In this document: piece after piece, positions 13,250 to 23,668 of the stretch
Numbering within the stretch: the stretch's first letter is position 1
Layout: every line of letters starts with the position of its first letter
Source: Arachis hypogaea
Lineage: Eukaryota > Streptophyta > Magnoliopsida > Fabales > Fabaceae
Reading direction: 5' to 3'
Length of the DNA stretch: 64,000 nucleotides
Assembly: GCF_003086295.3 (NCBI RefSeq)
Contig: NW_027255478.1
Coordinates: 17,951-81,950 of the forward strand
The notes under the pieces: generated by a model
Told to the model about the DNA's origin: nothing
The model's input: the letters and a program-made list of their open reading frames with translations, nothing else
The model's database searches: none
Made by a program: the position numbers and the translations under genes

Positions 13250-13510
13250 CTAATGATGTCTCCGGAACGAAGGGGTACTTTGGTGGAAGTTTTCTTAAAT
13301 CCTGAGGAGTATCAGGCTTTCCTTGCAGAACAGTCGATGAAGGAAGCCTTATATATATGATGATTATATGGCTGCAGTGACGTTTACAGACGACGACCTA
13401 TTATTAGGGAGGAGCATAATCGTCCTCTTTATGTCACAGGGACCGGCCAAGGAACCACAATCAATGGAGAAATCCATGATGTATAAGGTCGTGGTTAGAC
13501 CTTATGTCTA
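13250..13510 (+). pseudogene. Ty3/gypsy protease-region relic
   Basis: One frame gives MSPERRGTLVEVFLNPEEYQ from an ATG at 13256 and stops near 13360; another frame, 40 bases on, gives EEHNRPLYVTGTGQGTTING before a stop. In plant Ty3/gypsy polyproteins such an HNRPLYVTG run comes just before the retropepsin aspartate. The relic is cut off before that aspartate and is split by a frameshift and stops. It is a second piece of nuclear transposon carried inside the mitochondrial block. Confidence 0.55.
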
Positions 13511-13544
13511 GGAGCACGATGCTACATTATTAGCAAATAAGAGG

Positions 13545-13863
13545 TACGGCGAAAGCCTCTCTTACTGTTAGTAATGCAAGCGCTTTACAAGCAACTAGAT
13601 CCGTGGTAGAGGTAGTACATGTCGACGAGAATGTCGCAACACTTAACCTGTCCACTTTAGGTCCTAGTGGCCTGGCGTGGATAGTTGTTGACACTTTAAA
13701 ATGTCGAACTTCCACTTGTAAAAAACTGTTTGCTGTAGGAAACTACATCAACCAGCGTCTCCTGGCCCCTTTCCACGATTGGTTGGCCACATGCCTTCGG
13801 AGAATTCCGATGGACGGCACTTACGAAGTTTGTCGTAGACAAAGGGTTGGTGTAACTAACTGA
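13545..13863 (+). pseudogene. Chimeric frame ending in a mitovirus RdRp-like scrap
   Basis: A plus-strand frame runs to the TGA at 13861-13863. Its first half (ATLNLSTLGPSGLAWIVVDT) is unrecognised. From about 13718 it reads FAVGNYINQRLLAP, then FHDWLATCLRRIPMDGT. The spacing of NY-QRLL-P-H-W and IP-DGT matches the N-terminal conserved block of mitovirus RNA-dependent RNA polymerases. It breaks off right after DGT, so every catalytic motif of the polymerase, including the GDD region, is absent. Mitoviruses replicate in mitochondria and plant mitochondrial genomes often keep DNA copies of them, which fits the location. It is not functional. The match is from recalled family features, not a search. 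Confidence 0.6.
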
Positions 13864-14737
13864 GCCGATAGGCAATTTCGGACTATTTATATTATAAGAC
13901 AGTATACCTCGACGGTAAGAACTAGAGGAATGAAGTAGCTCGACTAGAGGGCTTAATTAAGCCTTTTTCTTTCCGAGGAAAATGGCCTACTAGAAATGAA
14001 AGCACAGGGCTCAGCACTAAAACTTTATAGGTTTCCGTATTTGGAGGGACAACTACGGCTTACCCATAAGCGAGGGCCTGACCTGAACCTGATTCCAACC
14101 TTAACCCAACCCCAGCCTTGAGCCTTTAAAGGTATAAGCTGTGATGGCTTTTTTGGCCCACCAAATGATGCGAGGAAAGTTACTTAACTCTAGGAGGCGA
14201 TTGACCTTTCCATAGAACAACAATCATATTCAAGTGCCAGTAGAGAAGTTATCGAATTTTTATTGCTTAAGTGATTGCAGGGAAGCTATAGGATCGCTAA
14301 GACCTCAAAGAGATCTTGACCCCGAAAGAGTTCACTTAGCTTAGCAGAGATCCCAAGGATGCAAAAGAAGGGGATCCAAATTCAAGGAAGTTATAGCTAG
14401 TGTGCCGTGAAGGGACTCCACTTTGAAGATGGAAGGGGGACAGAGAGAGCTTATCCTCTTTCTTGGGCGCAAGTAAAGAAGAATATGCTCTTAGGCAGAC
14501 TAGGCTCTGAGGAAGAAGAGAGCTGCTAAGAAAAGAGAGTAGCTTGCGGATTGGTCTTCATTGCAGCTTCAGTGGGAATAAGAAAGTCTTCCATTCCACA
14601 CCTTTACCTTTCTTTCCTAACAGAATGAGTCCCTCCTACTCCTACCTTGCTTAACTAAGGCTTTCTCATGCTTTGAATGCCGGCCTATTTAGGGGTCCAC
14701 GGCCGTCTAAATCGACAGAGATCCGTACCTCAGTCTT
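13864..14737. other. Mitochondrial-type spacer
   Basis: No gene or repeat recognised. Somewhere in its last few tens of bases lies the left junction of the callose synthase fragment. Confidence 0.4.
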
Positions 14738-16005
14738 TCTTCTCTGGCTTGGTTTATGTCAAATCAAGAAACTAGCTTCGTGACCATAGGACAAAGAGTT
14801 CTTGCAAGGCCTTTTAAGTAAGTCCTCTTTAGCATCTTTCATTTATGTAATACTAGATATATATTATATATGGCATTGGTTGGTTTTAGGATTCGGTTCC
14901 ATTATGGTCATCCGGGCATCTTTGATAGAATTTTCCACATTACCCGTGGTAGCATCAGTAAGGCTTCTCGGGGCATCAATTTGAGCGGGGTATCTTTGCC
15001 TCCTGATAAAAATCAATCTTTTCTATCATGGATACAAGGAATTTGATTTACTTTTGATATGACTTTTGCCTCTGGAAGTTTCAATTCAACACTGAGGCGT
15101 GGAAATGTCACTCACTATGAGTATATTCAGGTTGGGGAGGGTAGAGATGTTGGGCTCAACCAAATCTCTCTCTTTGAAGCAAAAGTGGCTTGTGGTAATG
15201 GAGAGCAGACACTCAGCAGGGATATCTATCGATTAGGGCACCGTTTCGACTTCTTCCGCATGTTGTTGTGTTTGTTATTTGACGACAGTAGGATTTTATG
15301 CAATGGTAATTCTTTTTCTTGCTGAATGAAAGCTGAACTTTGTTTTTCATATATTACAGCTAATTCCAATGACAACTCATCTTAAAGCGCTTAATATTAA
15401 ATTTGAAAAAATTGAGGATATTTTTATACTTTTTTTTTTCTAGAAAGATCTATTTATATGGCATTGAATGTGCTTTAGAGATTCCAATAATTGTCTAATA
15501 TGGGTTCTTTCTTGCAGTTGGTTGTCATTACAGTCTATGTTTACTTATCTTGAAAACTTTACCTGTCATTGAGTGGGCTGGAGAAGGCAATAGTGAAATA
15601 TGCTAGGGCGAAGGGAGACAATGCTCTTAAGGCAGCTCGGATTTTATTGAAGCTTCACAATCTGTTGTTCAATTAGGTCTTTGAATGGCTTTGCCCATGG
15701 TCATGGAAATTAGAGGGTTTAGAACTGCATTAAGTGACATAATAATTATTTATGCAGCTTGCAGCCGTTTTCTTTACTTTCTCTCTTGGTACAAAGGTTC
15801 ACTATTACGGACGAACAGTCTTGCATGGTGGTGCAAAATACAGAGCAAGCGGGCGCGGTTTTGTGGTCAAGCATGAGACGTTCGCCGAGAACTAAAGGAT
15901 GTACTCAAGAAAAGTCACTTTGTGAAAGGGCTGGTATGATATGATAGCTTTTCAGATATATGGTTCAGCAGCACCTGACACCGCATCCTATACCTTCCTT
16001 ACCCC
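14738..16005 (+). pseudogene. Callose synthase (glucan synthase-like) gene fragment with introns
   Basis: Plus-strand segments match, in order, the catalytic-to-membrane part of plant callose synthases, plasma-membrane enzymes that make beta-1,3-glucan from UDP-glucose. Exon pieces: 14738-14817 (SSLAWFMSNQETSFVTIGQR), 14890 to about 15003 (FHYGHPGIFDRIFHITRG), 15079-15305 (NSTLRRGNVTHYEYIQVG; RDVGLNQISLFEAKVACG), and 15518 to about 16005 (LSLSGLEKAIVKYARAKGDN; KVHYYGRTVLHGGAKYRASG; FQIYGSAAPDTASY). Introns are still present: 14818-14889 and 15306-15517 keep GT...AG; the middle one has lost a clear donor. Small indels and stops break every exon. Because introns remain, this is a copy of genomic nuclear DNA, not cDNA, yet mitochondrial-type DNA lies on both sides. 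Confidence 0.85.
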
Positions 16006-19000
16006 ATAAATAGATCTATAGGGGAAAAACACCTGTCATTTGAGCATCCCTCCTGAAATTTCCTTATGCCAGTTCTCTCTCTGCAGCTGCCTTCGATCTA
16101 GTGTTCACGCTTCGGTTCTACTCTACTAGACATCGGGGCACAGAACATCCTTCTTTTTCTGCTCCGAACTTCAGTGTCAGCAACTCCATTCCTTCTGGTG
16201 GGAAGTAGTCTAGGGTGCCTGCGAACGAAGAGCTGAGACATCTCCTGCTACTCGCGCGGCGGCTTATCAGCCCGTAGCTTGCTTGCAGGCCCTTGAAGAA
16301 GGATCAAGAAAGTCACCATCGGAAGTTGTAGTTCGCTGGAACCTCTAGTGGTGGAATTCACTGAAGCAGTGGGCGTGGCAGAGGAAGATCTTTCTATGGG
16401 TAGAGTGGTTTAAGCAGGGGCATGAATAGATCGTGAACTCTTTCAGACTCTCAAAGCGGATTCATTCGATTTCAGCGAGTGAGAGGGGAAAGCTGCTTAC
16501 CGCATTTCCGGGTTGAATGAGGGAAAGACCAACTTCCTTGACTGATAGACAAAGCCTTAAAGTAGCGGGGCGAAAGCACTGATCAGGGTTCTAGGACAGG
16601 TGACTCTGTCTTCTTCCACGGAAAGCGACAAAGAGAAAAGAGTGCAAAAGCTGTCACGAGAGAACGAAAGAAAGCACTCTAGTGGGAAAGCGATTAGACC
16701 AGGCAAAAGATTCAAGCTGCGATTCCTCTTGGCTATTTTGATTTTATTACGATATCACCAGATTAGCAAGAAATCCCGGTTCAAGCTTTGCCAGAAGCCT
16801 TTTGCAGAGAGAAAGTTCGAAGATCAGGATCAGGATTGGATTGAAAATCAATCTCCTCAGCATTCAATTCAAGTGGGTCTATCGATACAAGTGGTAAGAC
16901 CGATAATTCAGCATCCAAGACCTGGCCGATGTCTACTTCAAATTCAAGTGCCACTTATCTTAACACAACTCGGGCTAATCGACTCCCAGCCTATCCCGAC
17001 CTGGTGAAAGCAATCAAGCAGGCCTTATATGCTATTTGCCTCCTTCCTTTGAAAGGAGCTTCTCGCCATCGGAACAATAGGGCCGTTAAACTCAGCTCTT
17101 TTTCCGGCTTTCCCGATTAGATCAGTTTGGACCTGACCTTGGGATTGGCTAGTGCCCTTTAAGGTTTAAGGCGGACCCTTTCCCTTTAGCTTTGGGTATC
17201 AGAAAAGCTAGTCCTCAAGCCCCTCCGCAGTACCTCTTAACTGCAAACCACCCATTTCGCTGTGTGTCGGCGGGCTTATAATGATTTAGAAAGGTGAGAA
17301 GAAATGGCTTAAGTCTCACCGGTTACACGAATATCGGCCGCCACTATCGGTCTTTCCGCTTAGCAACGGCAAACAAAGAGCACCTTTCGGGGGCCCCCGC
17401 ACTGGTCTCAGCAGCTACGGTAACGAAAGCGGCTTTTTGATTGCCACCATTTCACGAGTACTCCTGTCACTGGACTTAAGACAGCTTCCTCAGATGTCAC
17501 TCAATCTTTCTCAACTTGGAGTCTATCATCTAGAGTCCAAGTTACGTGATACACGGTGGTTGGCGCTAAACGCCTTGTTTTATTCCTATTCGCTGCTAAC
17601 TCCCGTGAGAGTTAACAGTCGGAATGAAATCCATTCCTGTAGCTGCAAAGATTCCGTCCTACTGACCTGACCATGGTCAAGTGCTCTAAGCGGTTTATCT
17701 TCCTATTCACTGCAATGATCTAACCGCGCCTCACCGTAACGTAAAGAAGCCTGTTACGAGTAAGTGGAAAGGAAAGAAGTGGAATCAGACTCAGTTTCAG
17801 TTCATCACAGGGATTCGGAAGTAGCTGATTCAGTAGCAGAATCTGTTGATTTAGCAGTTTCAGTAGCCGTATTTGATGATGTTTATGTTTCAAAGTCACT
17901 TCAGGAATCGATCTCAGATTTAGCATGGAAGATAAGGACAGAAGAAGATAGGTAGCTTTCCGCCCTAACTAAAACATCTAAATCTTAATAGGATGCAGCT
18001 CGTCCCGATCTGTCTCCGGTCGTAACTAAGATAGATCGATTAATCTCCGAGAAGTCCTAAAGCGGAAGTCATCTATTGAGGACAGGACTAGGCAGACGGA
18101 GGTCTAGGAGCTTGAATAGCTTACTGAATTAGCTCAGTAAGGCCTACAGCTTCTCTTGAGTCTATAGGAGTTCAGTCGGGAAGATCAGGGCGGATATGCC
18201 CCGGAAAGCAAGAAATCCCTAAATCCAGTTAGTTGGAAATCTTCTTTAGGGTAAAAGGCTGGTTTAGCTCAACAATTGATAGATTGCGTTATATTGTCTG
18301 CTTCGTTCTATTTGCCGCTAAAAGCATTCTGTCCTGATGGTTACCTAAAAAGATGGCCTGCTGACGAAGTGGTGAGGTTTGCAGAGACTAAAGATCTCCT
18401 AGCTTCTAAAAGAAGAAAGTCTCACAGGCCTTTATTTCAAAGTTTCAGATTCGATTCCAAGGCAGCTTTTCTTTAGTCCTCAGGATATGATTCTTTAGTA
18501 TGTTACCAGGGGCTGAGCTCAATAGCAACTTACTCAAAGACAAAGACTGCGGCTACTTTAGCCTCAGTATGTTCCTACAGTGAGGATAGGGGAATCCCCG
18601 GTGGTAAGGAATCCAAATAGAATCCAAGGGAATAGACTTCCTTGCTGCCGAACTTCTCAGAAGAAGCTGGGCCTGTAGAATGTAGAAAAGAAGACTAACC
18701 TTTCGATTTGAGTATTAGAAATAGAATGCCTTGGTTTAGACTTCTAAGGAAGGGCTTTTCTTTTGTAACTACCTAATCCCCCTGGAGGGTAAATGGCCTG
18801 ATCTTTGCTTTCAACTAAGACTAAGGAAATTGCTGAAGCTGCAGTCCCTTCTTAGTCAATGGGGCTAAGAAGGGGGGAGAATTGGAATGGAATCCAAGGC
18901 TTTGCCTCTAGCTACTATCGGATCATCTTACCTTCTAACTAAGGCAGTTTTCTACTAATTCAATCGATGTTTTCACCTTACTTAACTAGAGAGCAGATGC

Positions 19001-19074
19001 TGGAGGGGAAGCCTACTCATCCATCAGCTGCTTTCGCCCCAGGCTTGATTCCTCCTGTTAGGCGGAATAAGGGA
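16006..19074. other. Mitochondrial-type spacer
   Basis: The longest frame is 16600-17007, about 135 codons, very basic and Gln/Ile-rich. It has no ATG anywhere and no recognised domain, so I do not call it a gene. Segment 17230-17670 is also open for 77 codons without a match. Confidence 0.4.
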
Positions 19075-20808
19075 TTGATTTCATACTTTGTAGAGTCGAA
19101 AGAGACTTGCTACTATTGATTCCTTGACTTCGAATATGGTTTACAGGTCGACTTCAGTGAAGACTACTCTAGAATCTTGGATTCCTTTGAAGAAAGGAGT
19201 CAAAAGGTACTAAATGACTTGGTATTAAGGATATCAACGATTGTTAGACAAGAACAATCTACTTTAACTAGAACTATTTACTTCCACAACTTCTCTAGAT
19301 TCGATGGAATTATCTTGCTTAAGCACCTAGCATGTCATTACAAGAGCTACAAGCTAAAAGCACTGATGAGGAACAATAGGCTTTACGAGTTAGCTGTCTA
19401 TTCTGGTAAGAAGATGTTATTCCACTTCAGAGACTCCTTGAATCTACTCCCTGGCAAACTTAGCGACTTAGCTAAGAATCTATGACCGGGTCTAGGCCCG
19501 AAAGGCTCTATCCCATATGAAGAGGTGAGACTGTCAAATCTGGCAAGTATGAAAGAAAGCTTATTAGACTATATGAAGCAGGACATCCTTCTCCTTGGAG
19601 GTGTAATGCAAAAAGCTCAAGAGATATATTGGAAGCTGTACAAGGTGGACATAGAAAGCAAGATAACCCTTTCCTCACTGGCTCTAACAATCTTTCGTAA
19701 AAAGTTTTACGATCCTAAGACTTTTCCTATCCATATCCCAAGCAAGTCAGGTGCAAGACACCTTCATTCGTCGTGGTTATTATGGGGGGCATTCTGATGT
19801 GTATAAACCACATGGGGAGAATCTCTTTTACTATGACGTTAATTCTTTATATCCATTTGTCATGAAGACTTTGCCAATGCCCGGAGGTGAGCCAAAATGG
19901 TACAGGAATTTAACAGGTATGGATTTAGATAATATGTTTGGCTTTATTGAAGCATATGTTACTTGTCCAAGTACTATCGCTTAGAGATAGCTTTCCCTTT
20001 CTACCCTATCGGGACAAAAATAACACTTTAATCTTCCCAACCGGGGAATTCATTGGAGTTTACTACAGTGAGGAATTCAAATATGCAAGAAGCCTTGGCT
20101 ACCCGGGTCAATTCAATTATGGGCTCCCTCTCAGTGGCTATCTCTTTGAGAATCTGATGGAAAGTCCATTTGTAAGCTTTGTTAGCTCCCTATCTGAGAG
20201 CAGACAAAAAAGTAAGGAATCAGGAAATGAAGCCTTGGACTATATCTATAACTATAAGATCCTTATGAACTCTCTTTATGGCGGGTTTGGTATCAACCAA
20301 AAGAGCACAGTTACCGATGTCTGCACTAAGGGTAGATTAGTTAAGAAGTCCATTCATCACTTTTAGGGAAGTTAAAGCTAGAGCACAAAATTAAGAATGC
20401 TCTATTCTTAGCACCAAAGTCTTATTATTTTGAAACAGAAGAGGGGGCTAAGGTTACAAAGCACAAGGGGGCCTAACAGCCTTTGCCACAGAAAAATGGT
20501 TTGTGTCACAGTACTACGATATCACTCGGCCTTCGCTTTTTGAGACTTCGCGGGTACTGGTTGAAACGCCCTTCCAAATGGATGTAAAACACTTTAGAAT
20601 CACCAAAAGTTATACTAATTATAACCTTGGTATCAAGGTAGGAACAAAGAGGAAGCCAGTCATTGACAATAATAATGTATGGGTTGATACAAATCCTTTA
20701 TATGTTTTTGACTTAAGGGGACTCAATGTCTTAGGTAGTCTCCTAATTCAATCTCTTTTACCTCATATCCAGCAACTCCTGCTTTCTCAATCGAAAGGTG
20801 AGCCTTAG
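19075..20808 (+). pseudogene. dpo: Mitochondrial linear-plasmid-type family B DNA polymerase, broken
   Basis: Protein-primed family B polymerases of this kind replicate linear mitochondrial plasmids and are often found integrated in plant mitochondrial genomes. Visible here in order: YFHNFSRFDGIILLKHL (Exo II, 19270-19325), [16 protein letters not shown] (motif A, aspartate plus SLYP, 19830-19880), and YKILMNSLYGGFGINQ (motif B, 20255-20300). The N-terminal part with Exo I is absent and motif C, the DTD box, is missing: the frame stops at 20364-20366 and resumes directly with KLEHKIKNALFLAPKS, so the piece between has been deleted. Other breaks: stops at 19117 and 19483, frameshifts near 19740 and 19980, and another near 20475. 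Lacking both Exo I and motif C it cannot work. Confidence 0.85.
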
Positions 20809-22948
20809 TTTTTTTTTCCGATAAGGAAATTTCGCGCCACTCTTAGGCGCTTCCCCTTCCCCTATCCAATTTCGGGGGTCCTAGAACCCATCTTCGGAGG
20901 GTACTTGGCCACCGCCTGTACCTTACCGTGTTACTAAGGTCACTATGCGGATCCTGGTTCAGGGGAAGGAAATGTTATGGTTAACTTTCCTGTCCACGAC
21001 TAGATTTCCCTCTTATCTTACCGTGTAAGCCTCCAACCTATTTCCGATGGAGAGGAGTGGATTTCCACGAAAGAAAGCCCTGAGCCAGGCCTCCATGACT
21101 GACCTACTATGCACCAAGTCCAGGAACCCGAGTCCGAGTACAGTTAATCAAGGAAGAGACAGCAGCTGAAGTCTATGTCATCAGCTCAATGCAAGGTCCG
21201 TCGAAATCTTCCGGATGGGTCTAGCATCCGTAGGTCAGTTACTCCAGCGCCCTCACCTGATCCTGTCGACAGCTCGGGAAATACCTCTCACGCACCACGG
21301 TCGTCTCTTGACCACGCAATGACCTTCCCAGAATGGGTGATAATATAATGCAGAAAGCAGAATCTCAAAGGGAACCCCATCCAGGGGATATGCAGATAGA
21401 GCGCCCAAGACTTGGCAGGGAACGGGACCGTGATTCTGAACAGAAACAGACAAGATAGACAAGAGGAAAGCAAGGCCAAGAAGCCTCCGGGATAGACTCC
21501 TCTCTCTCCCATTGACTAAGAAGGGGGGAGCAACATAGAAAGTTCCTCGAAGCCGAGAAGATTATTTTGAAAGCGGGCCACCCCCTTTCAAACTCCACGG
21601 AACATGTTATTCCCACTCCTCTTGAGCCGTATGCTGTCCTGTCCTCAGCTAAACTAAGCCAGGTGGTAGAACCTGTTTGTTACAAAGATACCTCCGACAA
21701 GACGGTTCAGGAAAGTGCTAACAGGGGCAAAAGACTAGCATCAGATTTATTTGTCTACTTCTCTTCCTCAACAACAGGTAATACCAGTCCTTCCCTGCTC
21801 TTGTCTTGCTGTCGTGTCGATCAAGGCCATGCATATATACAGATGATTGATTCTTTCGGATTCCTCCTTTAGAGTAAGGCATTAAGCCTATTTGACGGAG
21901 TGGCGGGGAAAGTCAAGCCTTACCTTACTGTTGCAAGTCTTTTCGTGTGCATGTCTGCTTTCTTTTTTCTACATAACGGCTCTTTAACGCATTACCTAGC
22001 TGAATAACTTATCTTAGTCCGCCTTTTAGGTTGTTGTTTTTCCTCATTGAGGCAATTACCAGTCTTAGGAATGTGTGCCTTCTTATCCGGATCTATCTAC
22101 ACTGTCTCATCTCGTGCAAAGCGTATCTGAAGGAAGGGTACGGAGTTGATCCTCGCACCGAACTCTAAGCGCTAGTTGAACCTTCTTCGGTCTCTTGAAG
22201 CGGGGAGGAACTTACTGATGAAACTCTTTCTTTTTGATGCTTGCTATCTGCAGTGAAAGAATTGAGAAGGATCTTTGTTCCCTCTTCCCTGCGTATGCTC
22301 CCGCAAGGAGTCCCATTCTGCAAGGGTAGTCGTGGTGTGAATCACAAGCACATAATGTAGCTCAAATCACGAGTATAATCATAGCTAAAAAGGCTCGCCC
22401 TTCTGTTGGATCAGCTGCTCCTCGTTAGAGTAGGGGTCGCGGAGATATCGTCTTTCTGATTTCTGAATAGTTTAGTTACCTCGTTCCATTCACCACAAGG
22501 CATCCATCTTCCTAACTTCATCTTCATCAATCTTAGCCTGATCCTGGGACTCCTCTTCTTCGAGCATAGCATGAAGCTTCCCGACGCTCTGCGCACTAAG
22601 CTTCCTTCGTCTTAGGTCAGTCCATAGCCCAATGAGGGTGATGTTAGAGTAAGGGGAAAGGGTATGATAAGAACTTCCTTTTTAAGCTAAGGAAGGACTT
22701 GCCCTTCTTCTTGCACCTCGTGCAGCCTCTTCTTTGTTGGTACTTGATTCTAGCTTATATATCACATTTCGTTGTGGAGAAATCAAGGCAATTCAATTGT
22801 CTAGCCCTGCTGCTCTTGAAGAGGCAAGCATATGACGTACGCTACGCGCCTCCCATTCTCTGATGACTCTCAAAGGAAAAAAGAGGTCTCTGCCCTCCAC
22901 ATAAGGAATTGACTCGCGGTCTACATCAAGGGGAAGTAGCTTGGTACT
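20809..22948. other. Mitochondrial-type spacer
   Basis: Several overlapping short frames on both strands (for example 21567-21872, 101 codons) have no recognised motif. No companion RNA polymerase gene of a linear plasmid was found next to the DNA polymerase relic. Confidence 0.4.
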
Positions 22949-22970
22949 GGTTCGAATCCTGCCTCTCCCA
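22949..22970 (+). pseudogene. trnY: 3' end of mitochondrial trnY-GUA
   Basis: The T loop GGTTCGAATCC and the 3' acceptor strand CCTCTCCCA match the 3' end of plant mitochondrial tRNA-Tyr. The partner acceptor strand, D arm and anticodon arm are absent upstream, so only about 22 nt remain. Short tRNA tails like this are common at recombination joints in plant mitochondrial genomes. Confidence 0.6.
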
Positions 22971-23303
22971 CTTGTTTGTTGTAGACTGAAGAGTTTCAGC
23001 TTGCTGTGTAATTTCATAAAGAAAGAAAAGTGTGTGAACCTCAGCGAGTCCGGGTTTCAAACTAGCCTCCTGGACTGAACCGACCTCCTTAATAGGTGAT
23101 AACTATCAAGAAAGTAGGAATGGCAGATAAAGAGATGCACTTTCTGGACACAGGACCCAGAGTTTTTTCGAGAAAAGGTCCCTTCCCTCAATATCATGAT
23201 CGGGTCGACCAGGCCGGATCATGAGTGAATAGAAAATCGAAAATATCAATAGCAGTTGCTGTTCTAGCTTATTTAACTTAAACTAGTTATTCTAGGTATA
23301 ATT

Positions 23304-23534
23304 ATGAAATCTAATAGAATAGATTCTATTAATAAAACAAACCAGTGTGACCGCGTAATAGAATTATTATGCGATGAAAATATTGATATAAGGAGACTCC
23401 TGCAAGTTCATCAAAGCTTATGTGAGCAAAGAGCGGCTAGCCCCTATTTCAAAAGGGCACTCAAATACCTGGAGGAAATCATCTGTTCAGGAGTTACAGA
23501 CAAGGAACTCCATTCTGTTGACTCTACCAGATAG
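23304..23534 (+). CDS. Hypothetical 76-codon ORF upstream of the rrn18 fragment
   Basis: It starts at an ATG, runs to TAG, and encodes a hydrophilic, probably helical protein (CDRVIELLCDENIDIRRLLQ ... YFKRALKYLEEIICSG) with four cysteines. No known family was recognised. The amino-acid pattern (regular hydrophobic spacing) looks more protein-like than most short frames in this block. It ends 42 bases before the rrn18 fragment. Confidence 0.3.
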   Translation: MKSNRIDSINKTNQCDRVIELLCDENIDIRRLLQVHQSLCEQRAASPYFKRALKYLEEIICSGVTDKELHSVDSTR

Positions 23535-23575
23535 AATAGTAGAACCCATATTTTAGAATACTCCAAAGAAGAATT

Positions 23576-23668
23576 GGATCCTGGCTCAGAAGGAACGCTA
23601 GCTATATGCTTAACACATGCGAGTCGAACGTTGTTTTCGGGGAGCTAGGCAGAAGGAATAAAAACCTG
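23576..23668 (+). rRNA. rrn18: 5' fragment of mitochondrial 18S (SSU) rRNA
   Basis: The run GATCCTGGCTCAGAAGGAAC and the following CTTAACACATGCGAGTCGAA are the start of a bacterial-type small-subunit rRNA. The insertions and spelling (CTAGCTATATGC, CGTTGTTTTCGGGGAGCT) are those of plant mitochondrial rrn18. Homology fades after about 90 bases at GGCAGAAGGAATAAA, so more than 95 percent of the gene is missing. It is a non-functional stump. Confidence 0.85.

Noticed and set aside
16600..17007. 135-codon frame in the mitochondrial-type block
   Set aside because: It has no ATG at all, very biased composition and no recognised domain.
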